From NCBI RefSeq assembly GCF_010183535.1, contig NC_071333.1, positions 1,984,001 through 2,048,000 on the forward strand: 64,000 nt of DNA. Reading direction: 5' to 3'. Made by a program: the position numbers and the translations under genes. Every line of letters begins with the position of its first letter. The first letter of the stretch is position 1. The DNA is from Caenorhabditis remanei (Eukaryota; Nematoda; Chromadorea; Rhabditida; Rhabditidae). Below the pieces are notes generated by a model that saw only the letters and a list, made by a program, of their open reading frames with translations, was not told where the DNA came from and made no database searches. Positions 35,173 through 46,470 of this stretch are shown piece after piece.

Positions 35173-37205
35173 CTATGCACGTACGCGCAATTTGCGTGTA
35201 ATCCTCAAAGTACCATACAGAGCATGGGGAGTCAACTGGAGAATCATTTCCAGGTAGTCATGGGGTTTCGCAGCAATATTGAGACCACACATGTTGCCGT
35301 GGTGTTGAACTGCAAGACCTGTGACGTTTCTCATATGTCTGACAAAATCCTGAAGCTGGAAGTCGAATGGAACTTCCACTTTGAAGACTGGCAGATCTGA
35401 TGTTTCCTGCCGGAGAATCTGAAAACATTAACATAGAAAAAACATAAGATTGTCTAGGCGAAAACTTACGTTCAACCAGTTCTCAGCAGTTGCAATTGAC
35501 ATCGTCAAATGTTCTCGCTGGAACTTCATATCCAAGATTTCAACTCCAGTCAAATTCTCTAATTTAAAATTGGCTGGTCGCAGAGAATGAGTGAAGATTG
35601 TTACTCGTTTTGCACGCTGACACTGTTCCAATCCAGTCACTAAGTTGATATGCGATCCGCAGTCGATTCCTGGACAATTCATGTCATTCAAGACCAATGA
35701 CTCCAGAACTCCAGATTGGAAACTAGACAAAATTGTTTCTTGACCTGCTGAACAGTGCATGGTGAGGTTCACGGATTTTGCTTCGATTTGAGGGACAAGC
35801 AAGCCCAACTTCTCAATTATCTTCTGTTCGAATCCTGTTGTTGAAAATACTTCGAACTTCTCCAGTTGCGCTTTAGGATTTCGGAGAACGGTCTCAACGT
35901 CACTAAGGATCAAATCCAGCTGGTTGGCATTCTGGAGCATCTTCGATCGTCTTCCCACGTGCGTGACCTTGCATGTTGTTGTTGGTCGTCCACCGGGTTG
36001 AACCACGTTCTCGTAATGTACTTGTATCCCATCTAACGTCATTATTGATCGGTTTTGGTTACACTGTACTTCGATGTATTTCACTTCCGGCTTCCAACTT
36101 TTGACTTCATCCTGGAGAGCACGGTTGACTTTGGAGAGGTTGACTCTGCAACGATAATAATACGTGTTCATATTTTTCTTAATCTAAATGTTATAAATCG
36201 GGTTATAACGCTATTACTCACCGGTCCACGTAACCGAGGAATGGCGCAACTTTTGGTAGGAAGTCTGCGGGGAGTTCCATCAACGTTCGAATCGACGTGT
36301 CGTTGCTGAAATAAAATTTTGAATATACAAGGTTTTGTATCCACTTCAAATTCTACAGTAATGACCATAATTCCAACAACACGCTGTTTTTAGTTGAATA
36401 TGTCTACAGGTGGCGCAGAATTACCCGCAAAAATGTTTTACAAGGCGATTGACGCAATTCCAGTACGCGTATTAATTAAATTTTTGTTCATTTTTAAAGT
36501 ATGGAAAAAAAGTTTTTTGGAAAACTCTCACTCCATCATGAGATACAAGAATTAAGCGTGAAATCCGAGTCCACAGATTACCTGCGTGCAACCATCGACG
36601 CCTACCCCAGACGCCTTCGTGCTGTCATTGAAAAAAGAGGAGGTCGGATGGAACAAGTTCAACTGATAATTGTTGTTATGATCATGAATAAACTTTTTGT
36701 TGATTCCCATGGTTTTCTGACTTTTACTTTTTTAGATATAGCACTTATAGCTTGTGCGGGTAATTCTGCGCTACCCTGTAACTTTGAAAGGGTCTCTTGG
36801 TATTTCCGTTTGATGCAGAACATGTTTTCGGTATAGACTCTACAAATGAAAACTAGAATTTCCTCTTTGTTGTTGCTCAATTTTTTGTACGAGCACTCTC
36901 TATCAATTTGCAGTCAATTAAAGTAAACCGGCTAAAAATTTCTCTACTTTAGACTGATTTTAAATATGTTGTGGCCACCTCTTCCGTTTGATTAGAGAAA
37001 AAAAAAATTCGTCGGCCTATAGTTTGTAGAAAGTGTTCGTACAAAAATAAATGACCAACCACAGAAATGAAAATCTACTTTTCATCTGTTTAGTCCATAA
37101 AAATGTTTTCTGTGGGTCAATCAGGAATACCGAAACATCCTCATTTTGGATTAAAATTATTTTATTTCAAACTTACGTTTCCGGGTTAGCGTTGACTGGG
37201 TCCAT
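35173..37205 (-). CDS. F-box protein with FTH/DUF38-like C-terminal region
   Basis: Four exons, 37205-37177, 36305-36222, 36145-35470 and 35418-35173, join in phase for 344 residues. Residues about 17-45 form an F-box (LMELPADFLPKVAPFLGYVD), which would bind Skp1 in an SCF ubiquitin ligase. The remainder has the look of the FTH/DUF38 region of the large nematode F-box A family: DVETVLRNPKAQLEKFEV near residue 115, then repeating hydrophobic strands with CQRAKRVTIF and a C-terminal RITRK. That region would choose the substrate. The large intron 1 holds fold-back repeat copy E. GATTTTCAG lies 19 nt before the ATG and suits trans-splicing. This family expands fast in worms, so orthology cannot be given. 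Confidence in the exon structure is high and in the domain name moderate. Confidence 0.85.
36375..37150. repeat. Fold-back repeat, family F copy E (F-box gene intron 1)
   Basis: A diverged copy: GTTGCTCAATTTTTTGTACG and GAGCACTCTC are answered by GTGTTCGTACAAAAATAAAT. It lies within the intron and spreads over nearly 800 bp because of insertions. Confidence 0.65.
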
Positions 37206-37430
37206 CGTGTGGGATTTTTGTGTTTTCTGAAAATCATAAAATTATTATCAAAATAAAATTGAAGCATGAATAATTAAAAGATTTCGAAACGTTTAAAAAA
37301 AAGTACTGGGGATAAAAAATACGGCAAAGCTGACAGAATCAAGATTATGAGAAACACACACACACACACACTCTCTACATCACTCCACGCGCGAGTTGAG
37401 GGTAACGGCCGCTCATCGATGCGCTGCCCT

Positions 37431-37482
37431 TGACCGCTACGCGTGACCGCTACGCGTGACCGCTCTGCGTGACCGCTACGCG
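37431..37482. repeat. Four tandem copies of a 13-bp GC-rich unit
   Basis: The unit TGACCGCTACGCG is repeated four times without gaps, with one base changed in the third. It lies about 225 bp upstream of the F-box start codon, in a GC-rich island (37380-37545), so it could be part of that gene's promoter. Confidence 0.9.
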
Positions 37483-37484
37483 TG

Positions 37485-38515
37485 ATGGCTCGCGGCTGAG
37501 GGGTGAGATAGTGTGTGTCCGCCGTTTGACGGAGCGCGTTCACGGACACATTGGAAGAAATAAAGGTGATTATTATTATAATTATTTGTATTTTCCTGAT
37601 ACCAGGAAATTGGAAAAAGATGAATATTATTAATTAGTGAACAGATTGGAATAAGGAAAAAGTTGACAACAAAAACCTTTTTATTTTTTAAAAATTTCCG
37701 ATGTTTTTTGGAAAACTTTCTTATAACTGATTTATGTTAGGTTTCAAAGGATTTTGAGGAACATGCTTTAAAAAAAGGTTAATTCTGAGAAAAGATACCA
37801 AATCCCCGTTTTGAAACATTTCTGGCAAAATCTTCGCATTCATTTGCAACTTCTCTGATTTTCCAAAAAAATCGGAGAAAATTTTGGATATCCGATTTTC
37901 CAAATATGTTTCTCCAACGAGGCCTGCTTGACACACTGTGCAATAAAACGGATTGTGCATTCACTTTCATTCATTCAATCATTTTAAATATTATTTTAAC
38001 TGTTTTTGATTGAAAAAAACTTCATTTTTTGAATTTTCACCTGTACGCTGTCATTTAATTTGTAGTTTGTAAGGTTCACCCAGAAAAAATGAAAAAGTCT
38101 TCAAATTTAGATTTGAATCATATGCTCCGCTTCCAGAATAGTTTGTCGTTAAATTTGAAGACAATAAGCACCGAAAATTACTGTTTCACAGCTGTGCAAG
38201 GCTTAAGGGACACAACAAAAATATTTGAATATCTCCGAGTCCCGTTCAATGGCCGTCGCGGTTCATATGGCAAAATACGACAAGTATATATTCTTGGCTT
38301 TCTTTTTTGGCACCAACTGTTGTGCGACAGAGCGCGTTTCCGCGACGTCGCTCTACTGTACCGTTTTTTGACAAAAAATGTAGTTTGTCGTATCTGAGGC
38401 AGATCCCTACTCCTTATTTTTTATTTTATTCAGGGAGTATTCGCTCGCTGCTTTATTGGTTCTTTAATAATCCGTTTCAACACGTTTCAGAATAAATCAC
38501 TTCTTGAATGCAATT
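37485..38515. other. Non-coding spacer
   Basis: No supported gene. At 38305-38370 a patch (GCACCAACTGTTGTGCGACA, then GAGCGCGTTTC) resembles 3480-3535. Confidence 0.5.
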
Positions 38516-38519
38516 TTTC

Positions 38520-39700
38520 ATAAGTTTAACCAAATTTTACTAATTAATGTTTAATCAACAATCCCATTCACATTTATCCCAGCATTCGGAATGAATATAT
38601 TTTCCATTTCAAAATTGTAGAATTTTAACAAATGGAGAGAACTGGATTAATCCCTTGGCGAGAGTTACAGCCAGGTGCATGGCAGCTGCAGGACTTTCGA
38701 CACTTTTATACTTTTGCACTACTTTGGAGATTTCGACTGAATAAACCTCTCTAAATTCAACTCAGTAATCCATACACTACTGCATATCAAATTACTGAAA
38801 GAATATTCCGCGAATTAAACGAACCACAGAGCACAAATTTCCCATATTTGAAGTACAGAAAGGTATAATTAAGATAGCGCAATGCGTGTGAGAGAGTGTT
38901 TTGAAAATTCAAAGTGCGAACTTATGTACTCGTATAGTTGATAAAGTTTAGGAAAAATGTGAAATAGAAAGACCAAACGTGTGGACCCATATAACTTATA
39001 CAGACAAAAAGTGGAATTGAACGGAACAAGGCTGAAAACTGAAAACGGCCGAACATGAAACAAATTTCGAAAAAAACTACCAATTTTCCACACGATACAA
39101 TTGAGTGGATTAAAAAAAGAAACTCGAGAGTGTTCTTTGTCTTTCGTTTATCCATTAATTCATTCTTCATACTATTTCAACTGTTTTTAATAAAAATTGT
39201 AAAATTTTATATGTTCAGTAAGTTTTTGAAACCGTTCGCGCCAAACGTAAATGGGACTTTTGAATTTTCAATTTCCGATTACTCCACAACTTCATCAAGT
39301 ATACATAAACTCACGCATTAACTTCCTTTCCACATATCAAACCCCTTCGCCCGCCCTCTCCCTTACTCTGTCTTTTTCCTATTTCAACTTTGGGGAACTA
39401 GAGTTCTGCGTCTCCTTCTCCCTGCGTAATATATTCCTGGTAATCTGAGGAGACACGAAGGTGAGTAAAAGGGTGAAATTCAAACATGTAGTATAGAAGA
39501 CTCCGCCCTTCTATGGAAAATGTATATAAACCCCGTCGTGAGAGTCAAAATTTATATCGACTGAGGCCACTATATGAGATGAGGCCGGTATACCTTATTT
39601 TCTTTGAATTCTAGTATTCTTATTCTATTGTTTTAAATTGCGTTTGGTCGGAGTGGACATATCTTCGTCGCTGCTGCAAATTATGAAAAAGTGAGTAATG
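38520..39700 (+). repeat. Duplicated block, copy 1 (with promoter module)
   Basis: The block contains, in order: CATTCGGAATGAAT, TGGATTAATCCCTTGGCGAG, GTGCATGGCAGCTGCAGGAC, AGGTATAATTAAGATAGCGC, CTGCGTCTCCTT and the TATA promoter module. Related blocks lie at 40900-42240, 53990-54420 plus 56515-56880 (inverted), 58850-60070 and 61280-61395 (partial). All are non-coding. Confidence 0.8.
39500..39590 (+). promoter_or_regulatory. TATA promoter module, copy 1
   Basis: The GC box ACTCCGCCC is followed by a TATA box TATATAAA at 39523-39530, then CCCCGTCGTGAGAG. About 160 bp downstream a splice donor GTGAGT and, at 39789, an acceptor TTTCTAG lead directly to the ATG at 39793, which suggests a non-coding first exon. 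Two further copies exist at 59970-60060 (+) and 56515-56615 (-). Confidence 0.65.
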
Positions 39701-39792
39701 ACCGGGAGGAGGGTGTCTGGTTAAAAAGTTCCTTGTGAAATAATTAGTTCATGTGGTTTGCTAATTCTTTCCCATTGAAAACTTTCTAGGCC

Positions 39793-40564
39793 ATGGAGAA
39801 CCTGCTTTCCAGAATGAACACCTTTCCATGGAAGATGACAGCCGATCAATTTATTGAACACGCCAAAAAACTAATGGAAGAAAATGAAAATGGTATGTTT
39901 CAATTTGCAGAAATTCATATTATTATTATTATTATTTTACAGCCAAAAAAGCTGATTCTGCTTCTTCGTCTCAAACGAACTCGATTCCATCCTTGCCACC
40001 AGTTCCGCTGAACTCTCCAATCGTTGAGTACTCGTCCGTGCTAGGACCACTTCAATGCTCAACTTCATCGTACCCAGGAGTTCCGATGAATTCTCCAATT
40101 GCTGCGCTACCATCAATTCCGACGCCTTCTATCAACTATTCACTTCTTCTGGAAGCAATGGAGTACTGCAACACCCGTCCGATCTACCTAGACCAGCTAA
40201 TTAGTAAGTTTAGATTTCGAACAACCGTTGATGGCATTTCTATTTCAAAAGACTTTGGGTGTCTCTTCAATCCACAGATGCCCCAAATACTTCAACACGT
40301 TTCAAAGCCTCGGAACGCTCCCTCCCTTTTTGTTGACTGGTACGTCACGGCAGGAAAAGGAGATTGCCATGAAGCGGGTATGTTTTTTTGAGAAAGAAGT
40401 ATTTAGTCTAAAAATGTAGTTCAACCTATTTTCAGTTCACCAATGGAGACAAGGAAAACGAGAGAAGCATGGAATTCTCCAGGCAGAATGGACGTTGCGG
40501 TACAAGATTCTCCAAGTGGAGCAAGATGATCAAGTCAAATAAGGATATATTTCGAATTTTTTAA
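39793..40564 (+). CDS. Small hypothetical protein gene, four exons, with a frame conflict
   Basis: Exons 39793-39892, 39943-40203, 40278-40377 and 40436-40564 have good GT...AG borders and a polyadenylation signal AATAAA at 40600. Exon 1 starts MENLLSRMNTFPWKM. Exon 2 is Pro/Ser-rich (PPVPLNSPIVEYSSV) and ends NTRPIYLDQLI. Exons 3 and 4 share one open frame (CPKYFNTFQSLGTLPPFLL, then basic KWSKMIKSNKDIFRIF). Exons 1 and 2 end in phase 1 but exon 3 needs phase 2, so one nucleotide is missing or extra. In the predicted phase exon 3 stops at a TGA after about 17 codons. It is either a recent pseudogene, a sequence error or an unusual splice. I do not recognise the family. The TATA module at 39.5 kb is its likely promoter. 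Confidence 0.55.
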
Positions 40565-40609
40565 AAGCATTTAGTTGTAATCATCTTCCCTGTTTGAAAA
40601 ATAAATGTC

Positions 40610-42240
40610 TGTACGAAAAAAAAATGTCTTGAGATCTCTTTTTACTAGTGACTGAGAGCGGCAGTAAGAGAGTCCAGCGTTTGGCTCTCTCCCCCAACGT
40701 TTTGCTTTTTTGTATGATTTTGGAAGAAAATGTCATCACTATGAGTTAGAATTGGGGGTTTCAAGTTTTTTCAGTCCAGATAAAAGAAACGTCTCAAGAA
40801 AATGAAATTTTTGAGTTCCATGGTGAAAAGAGCAGACAAAAAAGTTTTTAATCACATCAAAGAATCATACCAGCTTCAGCGAAATAAATCACTTTTAGAA
40901 TGAAAAGTTTCACAAGATTGAACAAGTTTTACTGCTCATTGTTTCAATCAACGATCACATCGATCCAAACATTCGGAATGAATAAGTTTTGCATTCTAAA
41001 TATTTTGGATTTTAATGAATGGATAGACCTGGATTCATCCCTTGACAAGAATTACAAAAAGGTGCATGGCAGCTGCAGGACACTTCAATACTTTTAGCGC
41101 TACCCTAGAGTCAGTGACTTCAAGAAGTTCTCCAATTTCAAGTTAATCCATACCCCCACTCCCAATTGAATTCACTAGATCATGTCAAGAATTACAGCCA
41201 GGTGCATGACAGCTGCAATGACTTTCGAAACTTCAATACTTTTAGCAATAGTTTAGGGATTTTGAGTCACGGAACCTCTCTAATTTCAAGTTAATCCCTA
41301 CCCCCAATTTCCCAGTTCAAATCATTCATATCATACACTACTGCTTTTTAAACATACTTGTCAAGGGCCGGGCCGGGCCGGGCCGGGCTTTTTTTTCAAA
41401 ACTTCAGGCCCGGCCCGGCCCGGCCCCTCAGGCCCGTCTTTTGGAGGGAATTTTTTTTTTCAAATTTTTTTCAAATTTTTTTTTCGAATTTGAGTAAAGG
41501 TGGACTAAGTTCAACTTTGATTTTTTCATAGAATAATGTATGTGTGTCTGAATTCATTTTCATATCGAAGGAAAATTTTCAAAGAATTTTTTTCAAGTTT
41601 TATAACATAATTACTTTCGCCATTTTTTTATTGTTTTCTTCCACGGCTACAGAAATGCCCAAACTGTTTCGCCGCTTGATCTCTGCGGGGTTTCGACCGA
41701 ATTTTTATATTCTTTCGATATGGAAATGAACTCACGAAAGCACACAGATTATTCTGGGAAAAAATCAGATTTGACCTTAGAGTTTTTTATTGCCGGAGGC
41801 GTCTCGCTGAAAAATTCAGTCAATCTTTCGAAAAATATACTAAATCATCGTGAAAAAAGTATAAAAACGAGTAAATTGGGAAATTTTTCCTCATGAAAAA
41901 TTGAATTTTTGGGAAAAATTTGAGAAATTTTCTCAAAAATCCCATATCCCTGAAAAGAGGGTCCTGAGGGGCCGGGCCCGGGCCAAAGCTTTTCAGGCCG
42001 GGCCGGGCATGGGGGCCGGCCCCTCATTTGACAAGTATGTTTTTAAATAGTGGATGAAGATTTTGCCGAGAAAACGAAACGGGGAGCACGAATTCCCACA
42101 TGCACAAAGAAGGTATAATTAAGATAGCGAAAGATATGTGAGAGAGGAGTTGGAAAATTTAAAGTGCAAACTTATGTATTCGTATAGGTGATAACCTTTA
42201 GGAGTAATGGGAGATAGAAAATTTGAACGATCAATAGACC
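40610..42240. repeat. Duplicated block, copy 2, holding a GC-rich element
   Basis: At 40900-41330 the block's TGGAT...ATCCCTTG and GGTGCATG.CAGCTGCA motifs appear twice in a row (41025-41070 and 41180-41225). The block resumes at 42112 with AAGGTATAATTAAGATAGCG. The GGGCCGGGCC element at 41350-42042 interrupts it. Confidence 0.7.
41350..42042. mobile_element. Terminal-inverted-repeat element with GGGCCGGGCC ends
   Basis: The left end AAACATACTTGTCAA is exactly complemented by the right end TTGACAAGTATGTTT. Runs of GGGCCGGGCC follow on both inner sides. The middle is AT-rich with no coding signal, and the length is 693 bp. Shorter GGGCCGGGCC fragments occur at 19158-19215. Confidence 0.75.
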
Positions 42241-42936
42241 AAAATAAAAGCATTTGATAGATTATATTCTGAAACGTGTGGACCTATAAAACTCATAGAC
42301 AAGAAGTGAAATTGAACGGAACTATGCGAAAAACGATCCTAGACATAAAACATATTTCAAAAAAAAAACCACTGACCTGCAACACGATGCAATAGATTGG
42401 ATTTTAATACAGAAACTCCGGATGATTTATTGACTTTCACTTATTCTTCATTATTCACTACTCCAGTTGTGGACCTCCGAACTATCCTCGTTCCTGTTTT
42501 GAAAAAAATTAACATCTTTACAAAGAAAACTGTCATAAGATCAATTTTTATCAGTAACAACAAGAGGGAAAGGTTTACATATTTGTGTGCAACCTTCAAG
42601 ATACACTATGGAATACATTGGTTGGACTTACATTAGCCGACGGGCTGACACGGTTCACGTGGTGACCTGATGATTTTCTCTAATTCAAAATGCAATTCTA
42701 AATAAATTTAATACTGATGAAGAACCAGCGTGTGTCTAGTTCAATGAATTCTTTACTTCTTTTATTAAACGTTAGAATGAGACAGAACAGAATGCTACTG
42801 CCCATATATATTTGTATGCAAAACATTTTATCTCGATTCTGGTACTCCTGGAGATATGGCTCATATGGTTTGTTATTACTTCTGACGTTTTTGCAATATC
42901 TTGAGTCGAGTCGCTCCTGGTGAATTTCTTAGTGTG

Positions 42937-43741
42937 TGTTGTCAGTTTAACGCCTCTGGATAAAACTGCCAACTTTACGGCTCGATAATTCCGGGTCACA
43001 TTGATTTTCCCCGCAAAATCCCCCGAAATTATGACCCGAACTCTCACACAGTTATTCCTCTTTATTTATGATTTGCCTTTTCCCGATTTATTCCATCGAA
43101 ATCGGTCAATTCTACCAATTTCTACTAAATTATTGCCGCGCCTCATTATTTAAACGGCGCGCGCATTTGTCTACAGTATCCCGTTCGTCGCGAGACTTAG
43201 ATGTGCAGGCAACCCTCAGCCTTTTTAGGCCAACGCGCGTTGCCTGCCGGGTCTCCTCGCCACCGCACTTCTACTACTTTTTACGCCACGTTGCGGTCCG
43301 TTGGTGACGGATTTTTCCCCCATTTTTTCCCTTATTTTATCCCCTTTTATCTGTTCTCCTTCCCCTCGTTTTTCCCCTCTAAACCATCTACAAAACCTCT
43401 ACAAAACCTCTACAAAACCTCTACTAAACTCTACAAAACTCTACGTAACAGGTTTTACCTGACAGGAAGGAGAACCGAAAGGTTTCCTCGCATCCCACCA
43501 GGGAGCGGGGTTTTACTCCTACACATTTTGCTCCGCTATTCCTGTCGCTGGATTTTACCCCTTCTCTTGTCCCAAATCTTTATCCTAATAAACGGGTCAT
43601 TGAGAAATTGTGTACTGTTTTGTCATCTGCATAGCTTATCCGAAGGTTCGCGGAACCGGGTCTCATACGGCGCATACAGGGGGTCTCCCTGGGTTATGAC
43701 TGTGTCCTGGTCTTCGACTGGACCTACAGGCATTGTCAACA
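42937..43741 (+). repeat. 5' LTR
   Basis: 805 bp, TG...CA. It contains a CTACAAAACCT tandem stretch (about 43388-43450), a possible TATA-like TTATTTAAA (about 43146) and a polyadenylation signal AATAAA at 43587-43592. Confidence 0.95.
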
Positions 43742-43760
43742 TGGTGCATCGACGGACGGT
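43742..43760 (+). other. Primer binding site (tRNA-Gly type)
   Basis: TGGTGCATCG directly abuts the LTR and complements the 3' end of animal tRNA-Gly(GCC), which ends CGATGCA plus CCA. The match weakens after ten bases. Confidence 0.55.
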
Positions 43761-45899
43761 CTGTTTAAGGTAGTAGAACTTCGAGTTCTCCCCTCTACAA
43801 GTTACAATTCGAACCCAAGTCGAACCCGCTAGCCCTTCTGGCGTCTGAGCACCCCACTTCCACGGAAAACGACGAAATTCTATGATTTCCACGAAAATAT
43901 ACTCGATCGACAACTTCTGGCAGCCCACTGAGGCGAAAATCTACAAATTGACCGCCAAAATTGCATCATCGGCGAGAAAATCTACAAAAAATCGATTACT
44001 CTGCCATAAATATCGATAATTCTACATAAATCAGCTTCAAATCGTGATAAAATAATTTAATACACACGAAAACTCGATATAAATCGTCCTCGCGACGAAA
44101 TCAGTACCAAATCCGACGAAAATCTACATAAAATCCTGAAAAAATCTGAAAATCAGGTATATCCGGGCTTCATATGCCTTCGATTGTCATTTTTTCCGAA
44201 AAATTCGGTCCAATTTCCCCGAAAATCGATGTAAAAACATCGAAATTATTTGAATTTAATTCAAATTATTTTCGGAGGTATACGGTCGGCAATGCGCGAG
44301 TCAATGTACGCAAACACCGATTGCGTACAATGCGCACTCGGTTGTGTACAGTACTCAATACGATAAGTGTGCGCCGACGCTCAAAAATGAGTGTATTGTG
44401 CGCGAGGTGTACACCATACACTCCACACACACTCTTGCTCACTTTAAAAAATTTCCGATTTTTTTCCGACAAATACACTTTTTTATCGATTTTCTTCCCT
44501 TTTCCCCACAAAATTCGATGAAAATCGAATAAAATGTTGCATCCCATACTGGAAAAGGTAAGATTTGAGTTGAAAAATACTCGAAATTCTACGAAAATCG
44601 CATAAAATGCGTATTCTACACGAAAAAATCGACAAATCGAAGCGCAGCCCACCAAATCGACGGATTTTCTACAAAAAGTCGCCAAAGAGGCGCATTCTAC
44701 TAAATCCCAGTCATTCTACAGCTGGGAAGGTAAGTAATTATAGAAGTAGCCCACAAAGTGGCGAAATTTCGGTCAAATTCGTCGAAAATCGACGAAAAAT
44801 CGCGAAAAATAAGCGAGGGGTACACAATCGGAGTGAAAATTCACCCGTCTACAACAAAAAATCCACTGAACCTGCCGTTAACTCATTTATACGGAAATTT
44901 CTACGAAAAAAAAAAAAAAACGTCTAACTCGTTGAAAAATGACCAAAATTGGCATTTTTCGGAAAATTCCATCGCAAACTGAAAAATCAGTTACGATCGG
45001 CACCCACAAGTCTCCAACAGCGAACGCGTGGCCGGAAAATCTTCCGAAAAGCTGAGGAGCACCCCACTAAGAGCCGAAAATGATCGAAAATTCGCCGAAA
45101 ACGGCTAGAATCTTATAAATTCGGATGTTTCTTGAGCTAAAAAGCCAAGAATTCGGATAATTCTTGATCAAAGAATACCTAGAATAGTAAATTATCGATT
45201 TACTAGGCGAATTGCTGCCCAAATTTTGAAGAATCATGGAATTCCCACAGAAATCTATATTTTCGAAAAAATTTCGAAAATCAATAAAATCTGAAAATCG
45301 AGTTAAATCGATTCATATCTGATTCCAATTCATTCAATAATGGATACAATCGGAGCAACCCACCCTTTAAAGGGAAATTATGCCCGAATTGCGACAAAAA
45401 TCAGAAAAATTTCCGTGGGAACGTGATTTCGAAAAATTTCGAAAATCCAGAAAAATCCAAATCGATGAAAAATCGATTCGATAATGATTCTAACTCATTA
45501 TTACAATGATGTGAATTGGCGCAACCCACTTTTAAAGGGGAACCTATGCCCGATTTTCGCTAGAATCTGAAAATTTCCAGTGGAAGTTTATTTCGAAAAT
45601 TTTCGAAAGTCTCTTAAAAATATTTCCGAATGTTTTTGAGACTCGAATGGTTCTAACTCATTGATATAATGAATATACAAAGCAATTCGTCCTATTTGGC
45701 AAAGATTCTGATCGATTCTCTGACAGATATACCAAATTTCACTGAAAATTCAGTTGAAAATTTTGAAAGATCGATAAAAATCTTTGGCGCGAGTAATTCC
45801 GAAGCTCCAAAAGCCTAGCAATCAATAAAAAAGTGAATGCCAAGGCCGGCGAAGCAAAATTTAGTAAGATTTGCAGCCCACATATCAGAAATTCAGAAG

Positions 45900-46470
45900 A
45901 ATTTGGCTGAAAATAATGGAAAATTTCCAAAAAATCGATAAAAGTCGATTTGCACATTCTCATAGCACCCCTCAAACATTAAGCATAGCTGAAAAGGCAT
46001 GCCAAAAAGCATTTTTGCTAGGGGAGGTGCTGCCCAAATTTTCATTTTTTCAAAAAACTTAATTTTTTTTCCCAAACTGGAAAAAAAAAAACAGTGATTG
46101 GCTGAAAATTTGATTGAGAATACTGGAAATTGTCAAAAAAATCGATGATATCCGATTTTAAATATTTTCATAGCACCCCACAAAACGTTAAGCATAGCCA
46201 AAAACGGCATGCCAAAAAGCAGTTTTACTAGGGGAAGTGCTGCCCAAATTTTCAATTTTCTGAAAACTTAGAAAAAATTCCAATCTGAAAAACAAATCAG
46301 ATGAGATTTGGCTGAAAATATCAGAACAACTCAAAAAAGAGATGATAACTTCCGACTTGAATATTTTCATAGCATCCCATAAACACTAAGCATAGCTAAA
46401 AACGGCATGCCAAAAAGCTGTTTTGCTAGGGGAGGTGCTGCCCAAATTTTCATTTTTTCTAAAAACTTGG
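45900..46470 (+). repeat. Three tandem ~200-bp units in the element leader
   Basis: AAGCATAGC starts at 45981, 46190 and 46388, giving periods of 209 and 198 bp. Each unit also holds GGCATGCCAAAAAGC, CTAGGGGA.GTGCTGCCCAA and an ATTTTCATAGCA-like lead-in. Confidence 0.85.

Noticed and set aside
38165..38230. CTGTTTCA motif as a worm 21U-RNA (piRNA) promoter
   Set aside because: The eight-base core occurs at several places in the window, and nothing else supports a piRNA gene here; small-RNA data would be needed.
43201..43773. 190-codon ORF in the left LTR (and 203 codons in the right LTR)
   Set aside because: It lies in the LTR, is duplicated only because the LTR is, and contains the CTACAAAACCT simple repeat; no protein signature.
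44607..44927. 106-codon ORF in the element leader
   Set aside because: Low-complexity Lys/Arg/Ser composition from CGAAAA-rich sequence; no domain.
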